From Veillonella intestinalis (GTDB lineage Bacteria > Bacillota > Negativicutes > Veillonellales > Veillonellaceae), in the NCBI RefSeq assembly GCF_943193155.1, contig NZ_CALPDB010000002.1:62001-126000 (forward strand): a DNA stretch of 64,000 nt. Reading direction: 5' to 3'. The translations under genes were made by a program, and so were the position numbers. Position 1 is the stretch's first letter. Every line of letters begins with the position of its first letter. The notes beneath the pieces are model-generated. The model was not told where the DNA came from, did no database searches, and saw only the letters and a program-made list of their open reading frames with translations. Of this stretch, positions 8,591-20,047 are shown piece after piece.

Positions 8591-9190
8591 TTAACCTTGT
8601 ACATACGGACCAAATAGACCGGCAAATAAATGAGATCCTTTTTTACCCAAAATAGCTGCTGATAATGATGCAAATACACCTATAATAGCAATAATTAAGG
8701 CATTGCCTGCGTGCACCGTATACGCATAGGCTACATAAGCTTGAATAGCCGTCAAGATAAAGTATACAACACTCAAGTAAATTTTAAATTTCAAAACAGG
8801 CGCTGTCGTTGTTTTATAACGAAGTTTACCCCCGATGTAGCCAGAAATAGCACCTACAAGAACTAATAAAGGCATTACTAAGCATACCATCATAGCAAAA
8901 TCAAATAAACGATAGCTTAAAGAATAAGGTACTAATAAACCTAAGATTGGCAAACCTACTGTCATAGCTGAACCAGCAATTGGAAAATGCACAGCAATAG
9001 GATGTAAATGTAAATCTAATAAACGTTTACGAGTAGGGCTCAATTTACGTGGTGTGTATTCAGCCCAAACAGTTTTTGGAAAACCACAAGCAGGACAAGG
9101 TTGATCTGCTTTATCAGCCGTTTCAATATAGCCGCATACGCGACAAATAATATACTGAATCTTTTTTTCTTCTTGTTTTTTTGTTTCCAT
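8591..9190 (-). CDS. rubredoxin-like zinc/iron ribbon fused to a four-helix membrane domain
   Basis: 199-aa protein. Residues about 10-40 carry a CxxCG...CPxCG knuckle pair (IICRVCGYIETADK and QPCPACGFPK), like the C-terminal rubredoxin-type domain of rubrerythrins, binding Fe or Zn. Then comes a short segment with LDLHLHPIAVHFPIAG, a histidine-rich entry into a DUF2231-like domain with four hydrophobic helices at about 68-85, 92-115, 130-155 and 160-180. There is no signal peptide, so the ribbon should face the cytoplasm. A membrane-anchored electron carrier is plausible but this is inference; a structural zinc ribbon is the alternative. An 85-bp gap separates it from the upstream epimerase gene. 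Confidence 0.7.
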   Translation of the reverse strand: METKKQEEKKIQYIICRVCGYIETADKADQPCPACGFPKTVWAEYTPRKLSPTRKRLLDLHLHPIAVHFPIAGSAMTVGLPILGLLVPYSLSYRLFDFAMMVCLVMPLLVLVGAISGYIGGKLRYKTTTAPVLKFKIYLSVVYFILTAIQAYVAYAYTVHAGNALIIAIIGVFASLSAAILGKKGSHLFAGLFGPYVQG

Positions 9191-9275
9191 GTCAATCTCC
9201 TTAGAAAATAATTACCTTATTCTTATTATTACATATTTTATTTGAATCAACAATTTTAAATTATGTACAGCGTAA

Positions 9276-10196
9276 CTATAATTTAGTATCGAAATAATGA
9301 TACGTGTTTGCTAGGCCTGTTGTCAAATTAATTTTCGGCAAATAATTTAACTCAGTCATCATTTTTTTTGTACTTAACAAGGAATGTTTAATATCACCGG
9401 CTCGTTCTGCTTCATAATGAACTGCAAAATCATGTCCCACAATCGTCTTAAATTGAGCCACTAATTCATTTAAAGATGTGCCTACTTCTGTACTTACATT
9501 AATAACCCCTGTTAAATCTGGCTTTTCCAAAGCTTTCAAATTAGCTGCTACCACATCATCTACATAAACAAAGTCTCGCGTTTGCTCTCCATCACCAAAA
9601 ATTGTAATATCTTGTTGTTTTTGAAGTTGTTCACAAAAAATACTAATCACGCCACCTTCACCACCATGTCCTTGACGAGGACCATATACATTGGCATAAC
9701 GAAAACAAATATAAGGCAAACCAAAGGCTTCATAATAGAGGCGTAAATAACTTTCAGTAGTCAATTTAGTTAAACCATAAAAAGAAGAGGGATGGCCTAT
9801 CATAGTTTCTGTTAAAGGCAAGGTTTCTAAATCACCATATACAGCAGCAGAAGACGGCATTATAATCTTAGCCACCCCCACACTACGACATGCATTTAAA
9901 ACATTAATAAGCCCCATTAAATTGACATCACAATCAAAAGCAGGGTCTTCCATTGAAGTAGGCACCATAGTCTGAGCCGCTTCGTGGAAAATATAAGTAG
10001 GCTTAAATTCAGCTAATAAACTAACTAATTCCCTATCACGAATATCCATTTCCACAAACTGTGCCTTAGGGTTCACATATTCACGGCAACCAGTACTTAG
10101 ATTATCAATAACTAGTACCTTATGACCTTGTTCGATAAGTCTATCTACAAGGTGTGAGCCTATAAAGCCAGCCCCACCAGTTACACAAATATTCAT
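9276..10196 (-). CDS. NAD-dependent nucleotide-sugar epimerase/dehydratase
   Basis: 306-aa extended short-chain dehydrogenase with GGAGFIGSH at the N-terminus, PSSAAVYGDLE around the catalytic Ser, YGLTK as Y-x3-K, and RYANVYGPRQ plus DFVYVDDVVAAN in the substrate domain. These resemble UDP-glucose or UDP-N-acetylglucosamine 4-epimerases of surface-polysaccharide pathways. It differs from the GalE at 3365-4351 in lacking the RYFNAAGAD signature, so a different sugar substrate is likely; it cannot be named from sequence. The brnQ gene ends 78 bp upstream on the same strand. Confidence 0.85.
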   Translation of the reverse strand: MNICVTGGAGFIGSHLVDRLIEQGHKVLVIDNLSTGCREYVNPKAQFVEMDIRDRELVSLLAEFKPTYIFHEAAQTMVPTSMEDPAFDCDVNLMGLINVLNACRSVGVAKIIMPSSAAVYGDLETLPLTETMIGHPSSFYGLTKLTTESYLRLYYEAFGLPYICFRYANVYGPRQGHGGEGGVISIFCEQLQKQQDITIFGDGEQTRDFVYVDDVVAANLKALEKPDLTGVINVSTEVGTSLNELVAQFKTIVGHDFAVHYEAERAGDIKHSLLSTKKMMTELNYLPKINLTTGLANTYHYFDTKL

Positions 10197-10274
10197 ACTT
10201 CTATGCCTCCTAATACAAGTTTTTACGCAATAGCTATTAGCTAGTTCTTTAATACTTTCTATACCTAAAAAATT

Positions 10275-11627
10275 TTAAGCCACTGTGTTAGATTTTTTAA
10301 TGCTTATATAAATAAGCCCTAATACAAAACCTATAGCTGATGGTACGATCCAACCCATTCCTAACTCAAAGAAAGGCAAACTTTTATATAATTGCAAAGT
10401 ATTTTGCACCAAAGCATTTTGCCCTAAAAAGGCAGGTAAAGTATTGAGCGCATCACCAATCGCTGCCAATAACGCAAATAGAGTCGTAATTAAATACACC
10501 GCTTGACGACCTTTAAATACTGGTGCCAAGAAGGTTAATAAAATGATAGTAATTGTTAATGGATACAACAACATTAAAATAGGGATCGCTAATGAAATAA
10601 TCTGAGTCAAACCTACATTCCCAATTAAAAATGATACAAGAGCAAATGTATAAGCATACTTCTTATAACTAATAGAATTTTGGAATAATTCGACAAAGGT
10701 TTCAGAGCAAGCACAAATTAAACCTACCGCTGTCTTCAAACACGCTAAGGTAACAATAATCGCTAATAAAACAGCCCCGATAGAACCAAAATAGTAATGA
10801 GCAATCTGCGCTAAAGCAATACCACCATTAGCTGAAAGTTGTAATACACCTAAACTGGACGCCCCTACATAAGCTAAGAAAGCATAAATAATTACCATTA
10901 AGATAACTGTTACAATCCCCGCCTTTACCATGCCAATAGCAATATCTTTTGGCTCCTTAACGCCAACTTCTTGCATAGCACGAATAACAATGATACCAAA
11001 AGCAAGAGCAGCTAAAGCATCCATTGTATTATACCCTTCTGTAAAGCCTTTAAAAAATGGCATAGTTAGGTAATCACCAGTAACTGGCGCCGAACTAATT
11101 TCTCCCATAGGAGAAACTAAAGCGACTGCTAATAAAATTGCCAAAAATACTAAGAATAGTGGATTTAAAATTTTGCCAATATAGGTCATCAATTTCCCTG
11201 GGTTCATCGAGAAAAATAAGCCCAATGCAAAAAATACAAAGGTGAAGCCTGCCAATGCCATAGTTTGCATATCATCACCAATATAAGGTGCTAAACCAAT
11301 TTGGTAAGACACCGTGGCTGTACGAGGTAATGCAAAAGCAGGTCCAATTGTTAAATATAATAATACGGTAAATAATTTTGCATAGGTCGGGTGAATGCGA
11401 GTAGCTAAATCATATAAGCCACTGCTCCGTGAAATACCAATAGCTACTACTCCTAAAAAAGGTAACCCAATAGCAGTAATTAAAAAACCTAAGGTAGCAG
11501 GCCATACATCAGCCCCTGCTTCTTGCCCCATATGCACTGGGAAAATCAGATTCCCTGCCCCAAAAAACATGCCAAATAGCATAGACCCAATTACAATAGC
11601 TGAACTTAACGACAATTTACCATTCAA
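10275..11627 (-). CDS. brnQ: branched-chain amino acid transporter, BrnQ/LIVCS family
   Basis: 450-aa polytopic membrane protein with about twelve hydrophobic helices. The N-terminal FGMFFGAGNLIFPVHMG motif is diagnostic of BrnQ carriers, which import leucine, isoleucine and valine with Na+ or H+. Further family signs are GEISSAPVTGDYLTMPFFKGFTEGYNTMDALAALAFG, cited here as separate blocks (FFKGFTEGYNTMDALAALAF). The start is a TTG with GGAGG 9 bp before it. It follows uvrC after 50 bp on the same strand with no clear terminator between them. I saw no T-box leader. Confidence 0.92.
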   Translation of the reverse strand: MNGKLSLSSAIVIGSMLFGMFFGAGNLIFPVHMGQEAGADVWPATLGFLITAIGLPFLGVVAIGISRSSGLYDLATRIHPTYAKLFTVLLYLTIGPAFALPRTATVSYQIGLAPYIGDDMQTMALAGFTFVFFALGLFFSMNPGKLMTYIGKILNPLFLVFLAILLAVALVSPMGEISSAPVTGDYLTMPFFKGFTEGYNTMDALAALAFGIIVIRAMQEVGVKEPKDIAIGMVKAGIVTVILMVIIYAFLAYVGASSLGVLQLSANGGIALAQIAHYYFGSIGAVLLAIIVTLACLKTAVGLICACSETFVELFQNSISYKKYAYTFALVSFLIGNVGLTQIISLAIPILMLLYPLTITIILLTFLAPVFKGRQAVYLITTLFALLAAIGDALNTLPAFLGQNALVQNTLQLYKSLPFFELGMGWIVPSAIGFVLGLIYISIKKSNTVA

Positions 11628-11677
11628 GATATAATACCTCCCACATTACATTATGTATTTTAAAATATTAACTGCTA

Positions 11678-13522
11678 CTAACTACCCCGAATATCTCTTT
11701 CAATGGTAGCACGCTTTTCCTCTTTCGACAAACGGAAAAACTCAAAAACAGCCTCTGCCGTTTTTTGATTCATACCAGGCACACTAGCTAACTCCTCAAC
11801 AGAAGCAGCTTTTATCCTTTCTAAATTACCAAAGGCCTGCCATAAAGCTTTACGCCGCTTAGGTCCAATCCCATCAATATGATCTAAGATAGATTCTAAA
11901 TTGCGTTTTCCGCGCAATTTGCGGTGATAGGTAATAGCAAAACGATGTGCTTCATCACGAATTTGCTGTAATAATTGTAGTTCTGGAGAATGATGGGATA
12001 ATATAATACTCTCCGACTGCCCTTCTACAAATACTTCTTCAATGCGCTTAGCTAAGGAAATAACGGGCACATCCGTTACCCCTACGGCACGAATTAATGG
12101 TAAGGCTGCATTCAATTGACCTTTGCCCCCATCAATAATAATCAAATCAGGCATAGGCCAATCAGTTTCATTACCATAACGTCGTTCCATAATTTCTGCC
12201 ATAGACTTAAAATCATCAGGCTTACCTTGCACCGTTTTTAATTTAAAACGTCGATATTCTTTCTTAGCTGGTTTACCATCTTCAAAAACTACCATAGATG
12301 CAACGGTCTCACTCCCTTGAGTATGAGAAATATCGAAACATTCCATCCGTTCTGGCAAACGTGGTAAATCCAACACTTCGGCCAATTTTTTAACAGCGCC
12401 GCCACTTTTATCTAAATCGTATTGCCATTGACGACGTCGCTCTGCTAAAAAGTTTTGCGCATTTTCAGCCGCCATTTTTATCAAATCATGTTTATAACCT
12501 CGTTGCGGCACGGATACCTCCACTACTTGCCCTTTCATTTCAGAAAACCATGTAGCGAAGAGTTCACGCTCGTCAGTATCATAAGGTAAAAGCACTTCTT
12601 TAGGTACAAAAGACGCACCACTGTAATATTGCTTCACAAAGTCGGTCATAATTGTTACAGCCTCATCGCCCTCATTTTTGATAAAGAAGTTCTCTCGTCC
12701 TAACAAACGACCTTGACGGATAAAAAAGACTTGAACACAAGCCATAAGGCCTTCCATAGCTATCCCCACTACATCAATATCACCACGCTGTGTAACCATA
12801 CGCTGTTTCTCACGAAGCTTTTCTAAGGCCTGTAATTGATCGCGTAAAGTAGCTGCTTTTTCAAAATTTAATTCATCGGCCGCGGTCTCCATCTGCGCCT
12901 TTAAGTCTTGCAAAAGTGGAATTGGCTTTCCCTCTAATACCTGTACAATCTGATCAATATACGTACTATATGTTTCAGGACTTACCCAACCTTGACAAGG
13001 AGCTTCACAATATCCCATGTGATATTGTAAACAAGGGCGTGGCACTTTCATATTCTGACAAGTGCGCAAAGGAAAATGACGACGAAATAACTTTAAAGTC
13101 TGATGCACGGCGGTTACATCTGTAAAAGGACCAAAATATTTAGCCCCATCCCGTACCATGCGCCGCACCATAAGCACTCGTGGATACTCTTCTTGTACCG
13201 TAACTTTCACATAAGGATAGGTCTTATCATCACGAAGCATAATATTATACTTAGGATGATGCTCCTTGATGAGCGTATTTTCAAGAATAAGCGCTTCCAT
13301 TTCTGTCTTAGTCTGAATGACTTCTACATCTACGGCCCGCTTCATCATAGCAGCTACTTTAGGAGCCCGATTACTATCTTGACGCACATACGAACGCACT
13401 CGATTTCGCAGATTAATAGCCTTGCCAACATAAATAATACGTTTATATTGATCGCGCCATAAATACACCCCTGGCGTAGTTGGCAAATGACTAATCTTCT
13501 CTAATACAGTTTCTGTAACCAT
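11678..13522 (-). CDS. uvrC: excinuclease ABC subunit C
   Basis: 614-aa UvrC, the nuclease that makes both incisions in nucleotide excision repair. It has the N-terminal GIY-YIG domain (TTPGVYLWRD, IIYVGKAINLRNRV), a zinc-type cysteine cluster (FPLRTCQNM and a PRPCLQYHMGYCEAPC stretch), a UVR motif (ELNFEKAATLRDQLQALEKL), the RNase H-like endonuclease domain (ECFDISHTQG, DLIIIDGGKGQL) and two C-terminal helix-hairpin-helix motifs (IDGIGPKRRKALW, SVPGMNQKTAEAV). Its start codon overlaps the uvrA stop by one base, so the two are translationally coupled. Confidence 0.96.
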   Translation of the reverse strand: MVTETVLEKISHLPTTPGVYLWRDQYKRIIYVGKAINLRNRVRSYVRQDSNRAPKVAAMMKRAVDVEVIQTKTEMEALILENTLIKEHHPKYNIMLRDDKTYPYVKVTVQEEYPRVLMVRRMVRDGAKYFGPFTDVTAVHQTLKLFRRHFPLRTCQNMKVPRPCLQYHMGYCEAPCQGWVSPETYSTYIDQIVQVLEGKPIPLLQDLKAQMETAADELNFEKAATLRDQLQALEKLREKQRMVTQRGDIDVVGIAMEGLMACVQVFFIRQGRLLGRENFFIKNEGDEAVTIMTDFVKQYYSGASFVPKEVLLPYDTDERELFATWFSEMKGQVVEVSVPQRGYKHDLIKMAAENAQNFLAERRRQWQYDLDKSGGAVKKLAEVLDLPRLPERMECFDISHTQGSETVASMVVFEDGKPAKKEYRRFKLKTVQGKPDDFKSMAEIMERRYGNETDWPMPDLIIIDGGKGQLNAALPLIRAVGVTDVPVISLAKRIEEVFVEGQSESIILSHHSPELQLLQQIRDEAHRFAITYHRKLRGKRNLESILDHIDGIGPKRRKALWQAFGNLERIKAASVEELASVPGMNQKTAEAVFEFFRLSKEEKRATIERDIRGS

Positions 13523-16398
13523 TAGTTACCTACCTTACTATCTTTACTAGAGGCATTAGCAGCTGCCATAAATTTCTTTGTTTTAGCTAATACTGGTGCT
13601 AAAAATTTACCCGTATAACTAGCTTCTAATTTACAAATTTGTTCTGGTGTACCGGTACCAACAATTGTACCACCTCGTATTCCCCCCTCAGGGCCTAGAT
13701 CAATAATATGATCCGCTGTCTTGATTACATCTAAATTATGTTCAATAACAACGACCGTATCTCCACCATCTACTAACTTTTGTAACACATCTAGCAATTT
13801 ACGAATATCTTCTGCATGAAGCCCCGTAGTTGGTTCATCTAAAATATAAAGCGTTTTACCCGTACTACGGCGAGCCAATTCAGTAGCTAATTTCACCCGC
13901 TGTGCTTCCCCACCAGACAAGGTTGTTGCAGGCTGCCCTAACCGAATATAGCCAAGCCCCACTTCCTGTAAAGTTACAAGCTTGCGATGAATTTTAGGAA
14001 TGGCTTTAAAAAATTCAACCGCTTCATCCACTACCATGTCTAAAACTTCAACAATGGTTTTACCCTTGTATTTTACTTCTAAAGTCTCTCGATTATAGCG
14101 CGCACCTTTACAGACTTCACAAGGTACATATACATCTGGTAAAAAGTGCATTTCTATTTTAATAATGCCATCTCCACGACAAGCTTCACAACGACCGCCA
14201 CGCACATTAAAACTAAACCGGCCTTGCTTATAGCCACGCATTTTCGCTTCTGGCGTTTGACTATACAATTCACGAATTGAATCAAATACACCTGTATAGG
14301 TAGCCGGATTAGAACGTGGTGTTCGCCCAATCGGACTTTGATCAATATTAATAATCTTATCTATATGTTCTGTGCCTCGAATTTCCTTATGAGCACCTAC
14401 TTTATGATAGGAGCGATATAAATGATTCGCTAAACCTTTATATAAAATCTCATTAATTAATGTAGATTTACCAGATCCACTCACCCCAGTTACAACCGTA
14501 AATACACTAAGAGGGAATTTCACATTAATAGTCTGTAAATTATTTTCAGAAGCTCCACGAATTTCTAAATAATTACCATTGGGCTTGCGTCGTTTCGCTG
14601 GCAACGCAATAAATTTACGACCACTTAAATATTGACCAGTAATCGATTGCTCATTGGCCATAACTTCTTGTGCCGTTCCTTGGGCGATAATCTGTCCACC
14701 ATGTTCACCAGCTCCAGGGCCTATGTCCACTAAATAGTCAGACGCTAACATAGTATCTTCATCATGTTCCACCACAAGTAATGTATTTCCTAAATCACGT
14801 AAACCTTTAAGGGTAGCAATGAGTCGATCATTATCTCGTTGATGTAAACCAATAGACGGCTCATCGAGAATATATAATACCCCTACCAGACCAGAACCAA
14901 TCTGAGTGGCTAAGCGAATACGTTGTGCTTCACCACCCGATAAAGTGCCAGCATTACGACTCATCGTTAAATAGTCCAAACCTACATTATTAAGGAACAT
15001 CAAACGAGCATTGATTTCTTTCAAAATCTGATTGCCAATAAATTGTTCTCGTTCTGTTAATGGCACGGTTTGAAAAAAATCCACCGCTTCACTAATAGTC
15101 ATATTGGTCACTTCATGAATATTCTTAGGGCCTACACGAACAGCTAATGCTTCTGGTTTTAATCGAGCACCACCACAGGTTTTACAAGGTTTTATCGACA
15201 TAAATTCTTCAAAAGCTTCCCGCTGTGAATCATTCAAAGCTTCACTATGACGGCGTTTTACCATAGGCAAAATACCTTCATACTCCGTATGGAATGTCTT
15301 TACTTCCCCACGCATATTTTCATAGTCGAAAGTTACCTTATCCGTACTACCATTCATAACTAAATCTTGTACCTTTTTAGGTAATTCATTAAAGGTAGCA
15401 TTCAAATCATAGCCATGAGCCACTAATAAACCTTCTAATTGTCGCATAAACCAAGCATTTGGATTGGAACTTAACGGTACAACAGCGCCATCAGCGAAGG
15501 ATATATCACCATCAGGAATTACACGATCTTCGTCCACTTCCATAGTGCTTCCAATACCAGAGCAGGCCGGACAAGCCCCAAAAGGACTATTAAAAGAAAA
15601 CATACGAGGTTCAATAGCAGGCAGTGAAATATGACAATCTGGGCAAGCAAAATGCTGACTGTACATATGAGTAGGACCTTCTACTTCTTGCACTACCACC
15701 AAGCCTTCGCCCCACTTGGCCGCTGTTTCCATAGAATCAGCTAAACGACTTTCAATGCCTTCTTTTACAACTAAACGGTCTATGACAATTTCTAAATCAT
15801 GTTTTTTAGTCTTAGCCAACTGAATATCTTCATCTAAGGTGTGAATTTCACCATCAATTTGAACTCGCGTAAATCCTTCTTTACGCAATCGTTCTAATAA
15901 TTGTTTATGCTCTCCCTTCTTACCACGTAATAAAGGAGCCATAACTAAAATTTTAGTCCGTTCTGGCAAAGTCATTACATCATCTGTCATTTGTTCAATG
16001 GACTGCTGAGAAATAGGTTTGCCACATTCTGGACAATAGGCACGACCTACGCGGGCAAATAAAAGCCGCAAATAATCATAAATTTCCGTCACTGTCCCCA
16101 CTGTAGAACGAGGGTTGCGACTGGTAGTTTTTTGATCAATGGAAATGGCTGGTGATAAACCTTCAATATAATCCACATCGGGTTTATCCATTTGTCCTAA
16201 AAATTGGCGTGCATAAGCGGACAACGACTCCACATAGCGCCGTTGCCCTTCTGCATATATCGTATCAAAGGCTAAGGACGATTTACCCGAACCACTAAGC
16301 CCTGTAATCACGATAAATTTATCTCTTGGCAAAGCAACATCAATATTTTTTAAATTATGTTGCCTTGCTCCTTTTACTATAATTTCTTCTTTCACCAT
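13522..16398 (-). CDS. uvrA: excinuclease ABC subunit A
   Basis: 958-aa damage-sensing ATPase of nucleotide excision repair. Two ABC modules are present: Walker [20 protein letters not shown] with signature [17 protein letters not shown], and Walker [16 protein letters not shown] with [17 protein letters not shown]. Zinc-finger cysteines lie in [18 protein letters not shown] and in the later CEACRGDG...PCEVCKG pair. The length is normal. It lies between uvrB (29 bp upstream) and uvrC (1-bp overlap), so all three Uvr subunits come from one transcript, which is not universal: uvrC is often elsewhere. Confidence 0.97.
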   Translation of the reverse strand: MVKEEIIVKGARQHNLKNIDVALPRDKFIVITGLSGSGKSSLAFDTIYAEGQRRYVESLSAYARQFLGQMDKPDVDYIEGLSPAISIDQKTTSRNPRSTVGTVTEIYDYLRLLFARVGRAYCPECGKPISQQSIEQMTDDVMTLPERTKILVMAPLLRGKKGEHKQLLERLRKEGFTRVQIDGEIHTLDEDIQLAKTKKHDLEIVIDRLVVKEGIESRLADSMETAAKWGEGLVVVQEVEGPTHMYSQHFACPDCHISLPAIEPRMFSFNSPFGACPACSGIGSTMEVDEDRVIPDGDISFADGAVVPLSSNPNAWFMRQLEGLLVAHGYDLNATFNELPKKVQDLVMNGSTDKVTFDYENMRGEVKTFHTEYEGILPMVKRRHSEALNDSQREAFEEFMSIKPCKTCGGARLKPEALAVRVGPKNIHEVTNMTISEAVDFFQTVPLTEREQFIGNQILKEINARLMFLNNVGLDYLTMSRNAGTLSGGEAQRIRLATQIGSGLVGVLYILDEPSIGLHQRDNDRLIATLKGLRDLGNTLLVVEHDEDTMLASDYLVDIGPGAGEHGGQIIAQGTAQEVMANEQSITGQYLSGRKFIALPAKRRKPNGNYLEIRGASENNLQTINVKFPLSVFTVVTGVSGSGKSTLINEILYKGLANHLYRSYHKVGAHKEIRGTEHIDKIINIDQSPIGRTPRSNPATYTGVFDSIRELYSQTPEAKMRGYKQGRFSFNVRGGRCEACRGDGIIKIEMHFLPDVYVPCEVCKGARYNRETLEVKYKGKTIVEVLDMVVDEAVEFFKAIPKIHRKLVTLQEVGLGYIRLGQPATTLSGGEAQRVKLATELARRSTGKTLYILDEPTTGLHAEDIRKLLDVLQKLVDGGDTVVVIEHNLDVIKTADHIIDLGPEGGIRGGTIVGTGTPEQICKLEASYTGKFLAPVLAKTKKFMAAANASSKDSKVGN

Positions 16399-16427
16399 AA
16401 CCTCCTGGTTAAAAGAACGTATATTTA

Positions 16428-18662
16428 TTATCTACGACGTTTGGGTTTCATCTCATGGGCATCTTGCAAATCAGATAATTGTTGACGCAATTGGCCTAAC
16501 TTATCACGCAATTCAGCCGCTTTTTCAAACTCTAACTGCTTCGCCGCGGCCTTCATAAGACGCGTCGTTTCTTCAATTTCATTAAATACATCTTCAACCG
16601 TTACAGCTGGTGCTACTGATGTATCCGCTGTTTCACCATAAGTAGCCCCATCTTCTGCTACTGCTTGCAATCCTGTTACAGCCGATTGTGAAGACTTAGT
16701 CTTACCCAAGCCTTTAGTAGTAGCTTTCGAAACCTTAGCTGTACTAGCTCCTTGGCTTCGCCCTTTACGTTTAGTACGCCCCTGACTACTATCAACAGTT
16801 GCACTACTACCTGCCTCTTCTTCTAACTTCGTCAACTCAATCAATTCTTTAACCTCTTTGCGAATTGATTTTGGCGTTATATTATGCTCTGTATTATAAG
16901 CCTGTTGCACCTCACGACGACGTTCAGTTTCACTAATAGCCCGCTCCATAGAGCCGGTAATACGATCAGCATACATAATAACACGACCATGTTCATTACG
17001 AGCTGCCCGACCAATAGTCTGAATTAAAGAGGTGTCACTACGCAAGAACCCTTCCTTGTCAGCATCTAAAATCGCTACCAACGATACTTCTGGCATATCG
17101 AGACCTTCACGTAGGAGGTTAATCCCGACTAATACATCAAATACACCAGCTCGTAAATCCCGAATAATATCAGCCCGTTCAATCGTAGCAATATCAGAAT
17201 GTAAATAGCGAACGCGAATACCAACTTCTTTTAAGAATTCAGTTAGATCCTCCGCCATTTTTTTAGTGAGCGTTGTCACAAGAACACGCTCATTCTTAGC
17301 TGTGCGTAATTTAATTTCCCCCAATAAATCATCCATTTGACCGCGAATAGGTCGTACTTCAATAACCGGATCTAGCAATCCTGTAGGGCGAATAATCTGC
17401 TCAGCTACATTTGTTTGTACTTCCATTTCATAAGGTCCTGGCGTAGCGGATACATACACAATCTGATTAATTCGCTCTTGAAACTCTTCAAATTTCAAAG
17501 GACGATTATCTAATGCTGAAGGTAAACGGAAACCGTATTCTATCAAATTTTCCTTGCGTGCTCTATCCCCATTGTACATAGCTCGTACCTGTGGCATAGT
17601 CACATGAGATTCATCAATAAGAATTAAAAAATCATCAGGAAAATAATCAATCAAAGTAAAAGGCGCTTCCCCCGGTTTACGATTAGAAAGCAAACGTGAA
17701 TAATTTTCAATGCCTGAACAATATCCCATTTCTTGCATCATTTCTATATCATACCGAGTGCGCTGTTCCAATCGCTGTGCTTCTAACAGGCGGTCTTTAG
17801 ATTTTAACAATTTTAATTGTTCATCTAATTCGGCTTCAATACGCTCAATGGCAACTTGTAGTTTTTCACGAGTCGTTACATAGTGAGATGCTGGATAAAT
17901 AGCTACATGTTTACGATCTACAATGATTTCGCCAGTCAAGGCATCCACTTCAGATAAACGATCAATTTCATCACCAAAGAGTTCTATACGTACCACCCGT
18001 TCACTATAAGCAGCAGGAAATACTTCAATCGTATCACCATGAACCCGAAATGTACCACGTGTGAAGTTTATATCATTACGGGTGTATTGAATATCTACTA
18101 ATTTCTTTAAAATATCATCGCGACTTTTTTCTTGCCCCAACCGTAGGGAAACCACTAAATCACTATAATCTTCTGGATCCCCTAAACCATAAATGCAACT
18201 TACCGATGCCACAATAATCACATCACGGCGCTCAAATAAACTCATCGTAGCAGAATGTCGCAATTTATCAATTTCATCATTAATAGACGCATCTTTTTCA
18301 ATATAAGTATCGGTAGATGCAATATATGCTTCTGGCTGATAGAAATCATAATAAGACACAAAATATTCTACCGCATTATTAGGAAAGAAACTTTTAAACT
18401 CACTAGCTAGCTGCGCCGCCAAAGTCTTATTATGAGCAATAACTAACGTAGGCTTTTGTACGCCCTCTATCAGTTTTGCCATAGTATACGTTTTCCCTGT
18501 GCCAGTAGCACCTAATAAAACTTGTGCCCAATCGCCATTTTCAACACCCTTCACTAACGATTGTATAGCCGCTGGTTGATCACCCATAGGCTGAAAAGGG
18601 GCTTCTACTTTAAAGGGATTCATTGGGCCTTCGTAATTACGATGAATACTTGGATGTGCCAT
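16428..18662 (-). CDS. uvrB: excinuclease ABC subunit B with an enlarged linker
   Basis: 744-aa UvrB, the helicase that checks damage and recruits UvrC. Helicase motifs include [14 protein letters not shown] (Walker A), [27 protein letters not shown] in the beta-hairpin region and QTIGRAARN (motif VI). The C-terminal UVR domain is [20 protein letters not shown]. UvrB is usually about 660-680 residues; here about 76 extra residues at 614-689, rich in S, T, K, G and A, separate the helicase core from the UVR motif. The ATG at 18662 follows GAAGGT; an internal ATG at residue 14 ([10 protein letters not shown]) is a possible alternative start that fits the family alignment better. Confidence 0.96.
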   Translation of the reverse strand: MAHPSIHRNYEGPMNPFKVEAPFQPMGDQPAAIQSLVKGVENGDWAQVLLGATGTGKTYTMAKLIEGVQKPTLVIAHNKTLAAQLASEFKSFFPNNAVEYFVSYYDFYQPEAYIASTDTYIEKDASINDEIDKLRHSATMSLFERRDVIIVASVSCIYGLGDPEDYSDLVVSLRLGQEKSRDDILKKLVDIQYTRNDINFTRGTFRVHGDTIEVFPAAYSERVVRIELFGDEIDRLSEVDALTGEIIVDRKHVAIYPASHYVTTREKLQVAIERIEAELDEQLKLLKSKDRLLEAQRLEQRTRYDIEMMQEMGYCSGIENYSRLLSNRKPGEAPFTLIDYFPDDFLILIDESHVTMPQVRAMYNGDRARKENLIEYGFRLPSALDNRPLKFEEFQERINQIVYVSATPGPYEMEVQTNVAEQIIRPTGLLDPVIEVRPIRGQMDDLLGEIKLRTAKNERVLVTTLTKKMAEDLTEFLKEVGIRVRYLHSDIATIERADIIRDLRAGVFDVLVGINLLREGLDMPEVSLVAILDADKEGFLRSDTSLIQTIGRAARNEHGRVIMYADRITGSMERAISETERRREVQQAYNTEHNITPKSIRKEVKELIELTKLEEEAGSSATVDSSQGRTKRKGRSQGASTAKVSKATTKGLGKTKSSQSAVTGLQAVAEDGATYGETADTSVAPAVTVEDVFNEIEETTRLMKAAAKQLEFEKAAELRDKLGQLRQQLSDLQDAHEMKPKRRR

Positions 18663-18663
18663 A

Positions 18664-19110
18664 TTATTTACCTTCTTCAGCCATCAAACGTTCCGCTTCC
18701 GCGGCTGCTTGCGCCGCTTCTTCAGCACGTACGCGGTCAATATGCTGCTGTAATACCTTACGTTCTTCTTCATTTAATTCTGTACGCTTACTATCTTCTA
18801 ATTGTTTTGGCGTATCAGCACCTTCCAATACTTCAATGAGCAAGGCAACAACTCGTTTATCAAGGCCCACTTTAGTTGCCACATCAGTAGCAAATGCCCA
18901 TTCTTCCTCTGAAAAATTATCAATGCGCTCATTTAATTCAGCCCAATTCGCCAACATAAGGCGCGTTACAGGGCGATACATTTCATTGCCCACATACGCT
19001 AATAAATCACCTAAAGTTTCAATAGCTTCTAAAGGCGCTCCATACTTATTAGCACGGTTCTCAGCTTTTGCATAGGCTATTAATTCTTCACGACTCATCT
19101 CATTTTTCAT
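18664..19110 (-). CDS. unknown 148-aa soluble helical protein between ftsY and uvrB
   Basis: I do not recognise this family. It is predicted soluble and mostly helical, with an acidic alanine-glutamate-rich C-terminal helix (residues about 118-148, ending [12 protein letters not shown]) that could form a coiled coil. It has no cysteine and no signal peptide. Its start overlaps the end of ftsY by 11 bp and its stop is 1 bp before the uvrB start codon, so it is embedded in a tightly coupled unit and is very probably real. Position alone does not tell whether it serves the signal-recognition, chromosome or repair functions around it. Confidence 0.8.
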   Translation of the reverse strand: MKNEMSREELIAYAKAENRANKYGAPLEAIETLGDLLAYVGNEMYRPVTRLMLANWAELNERIDNFSEEEWAFATDVATKVGLDKRVVALLIEVLEGADTPKQLEDSKRTELNEEERKVLQQHIDRVRAEEAAQAAAEAERLMAEEGK

Positions 19111-20047
19111 TACTACTCATTCCTTTATCAAACAATGCATTGGCAAAGTCCTTCGCGTTAAATGGCTGTAAATCATCAATTTTTTCACCAATGCCAATCC
19201 AACGCACAGGAACGCCCAATTCCTCTTTAATTGAAATAACCACGCCCCCCTTAGCAGTGCCATCCAATTTTGTAACAATAATCCCTGTAATTGGCACAGC
19301 TTGACCAAATAATTTAGCTTGGCTTACTGCATTTTGACCAGTAGTACCATCTAAAATCAGTAAGGTTTGATGTGGCGCACCAGGAACTTGGCGGTCCGCT
19401 ACACGACCAATTTTTTTCAATTCTTCCATTAAATTCGTCTTAGTATGTAAACGACCAGCCGTATCAATAATTACAATATCTGCATTACGAGCTTTTGCCG
19501 ATGCTAAAGCATCATACACTACAGCGGCCGGGTCAGCCCCTTCTTGATGCTTAACAATTGGCACATCAGCCCGTTCAGCCCAAATAGTTAACTGTTCAGA
19601 GGCAGCCGCACGAAATGTATCCGCTGCTGCTAAGACAACTTTTTTACCTGCTTCTTTATAATAATGTGCTAATTTAGCAATCGTTGTAGTCTTACCAACG
19701 CCATTAACCCCTACTACTAAAATAACTTCTGGCGCATGCATTTCTAAAGTTTCTTCCTGATCTTCCAAAATTTTAGTAATGTATTCTTCAATATAGCCCA
19801 TTACTTCATTGGTATGATTAATTTTACCTTCCGTTACACCACGACGAATTTCTTTCATCAATAATTCCGTAGTTTTACTACCTAAATCAGCAGTAATCAT
19901 AGCGATTTCTAAGTCATCGAGAAAATCATCATCAATCTTAGCATAACCAATAACTACTGTTTCAATAGCTTCTGTAAATTTCTTTTTTGTATTTTCTAAT
20001 GCATTACTAATGCCTAATAATTGTTTTGTACGATTCCAAAATCCCAT
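19100..20047 (-). CDS. ftsY: signal recognition particle receptor FtsY
   Basis: 315-aa SRP GTPase that docks ribosome-SRP complexes at the membrane. The N domain (about 1-100) lacks the long acidic A region of E. coli FtsY, as in Firmicutes. G-domain motifs are [15 protein letters not shown] (G1), [11 protein letters not shown] (insertion box), DTAGR (G3), [10 protein letters not shown] (G4) and [12 protein letters not shown] (closing motif). The start overlaps the smc stop by one base; smc-ftsY adjacency is also seen in Bacillus. Confidence 0.97.
   Translation of the reverse strand: MGFWNRTKQLLGISNALENTKKKFTEAIETVVIGYAKIDDDFLDDLEIAMITADLGSKTTELLMKEIRRGVTEGKINHTNEVMGYIEEYITKILEDQEETLEMHAPEVILVVGVNGVGKTTTIAKLAHYYKEAGKKVVLAAADTFRAAASEQLTIWAERADVPIVKHQEGADPAAVVYDALASAKARNADIVIIDTAGRLHTKTNLMEELKKIGRVADRQVPGAPHQTLLILDGTTGQNAVSQAKLFGQAVPITGIIVTKLDGTAKGGVVISIKEELGVPVRWIGIGEKIDDLQPFNAKDFANALFDKGMSSNEK

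Noticed and set aside
11628-11677. Possible T-box leader before brnQ
   Set aside because: Only about 50 bp separate uvrC and brnQ, far too little for a T box.
12916-13462. Plus-strand frames opposite uvrC
   Set aside because: Shadows of the conserved uvrC coding sequence; odd composition rich in H, Y and I.
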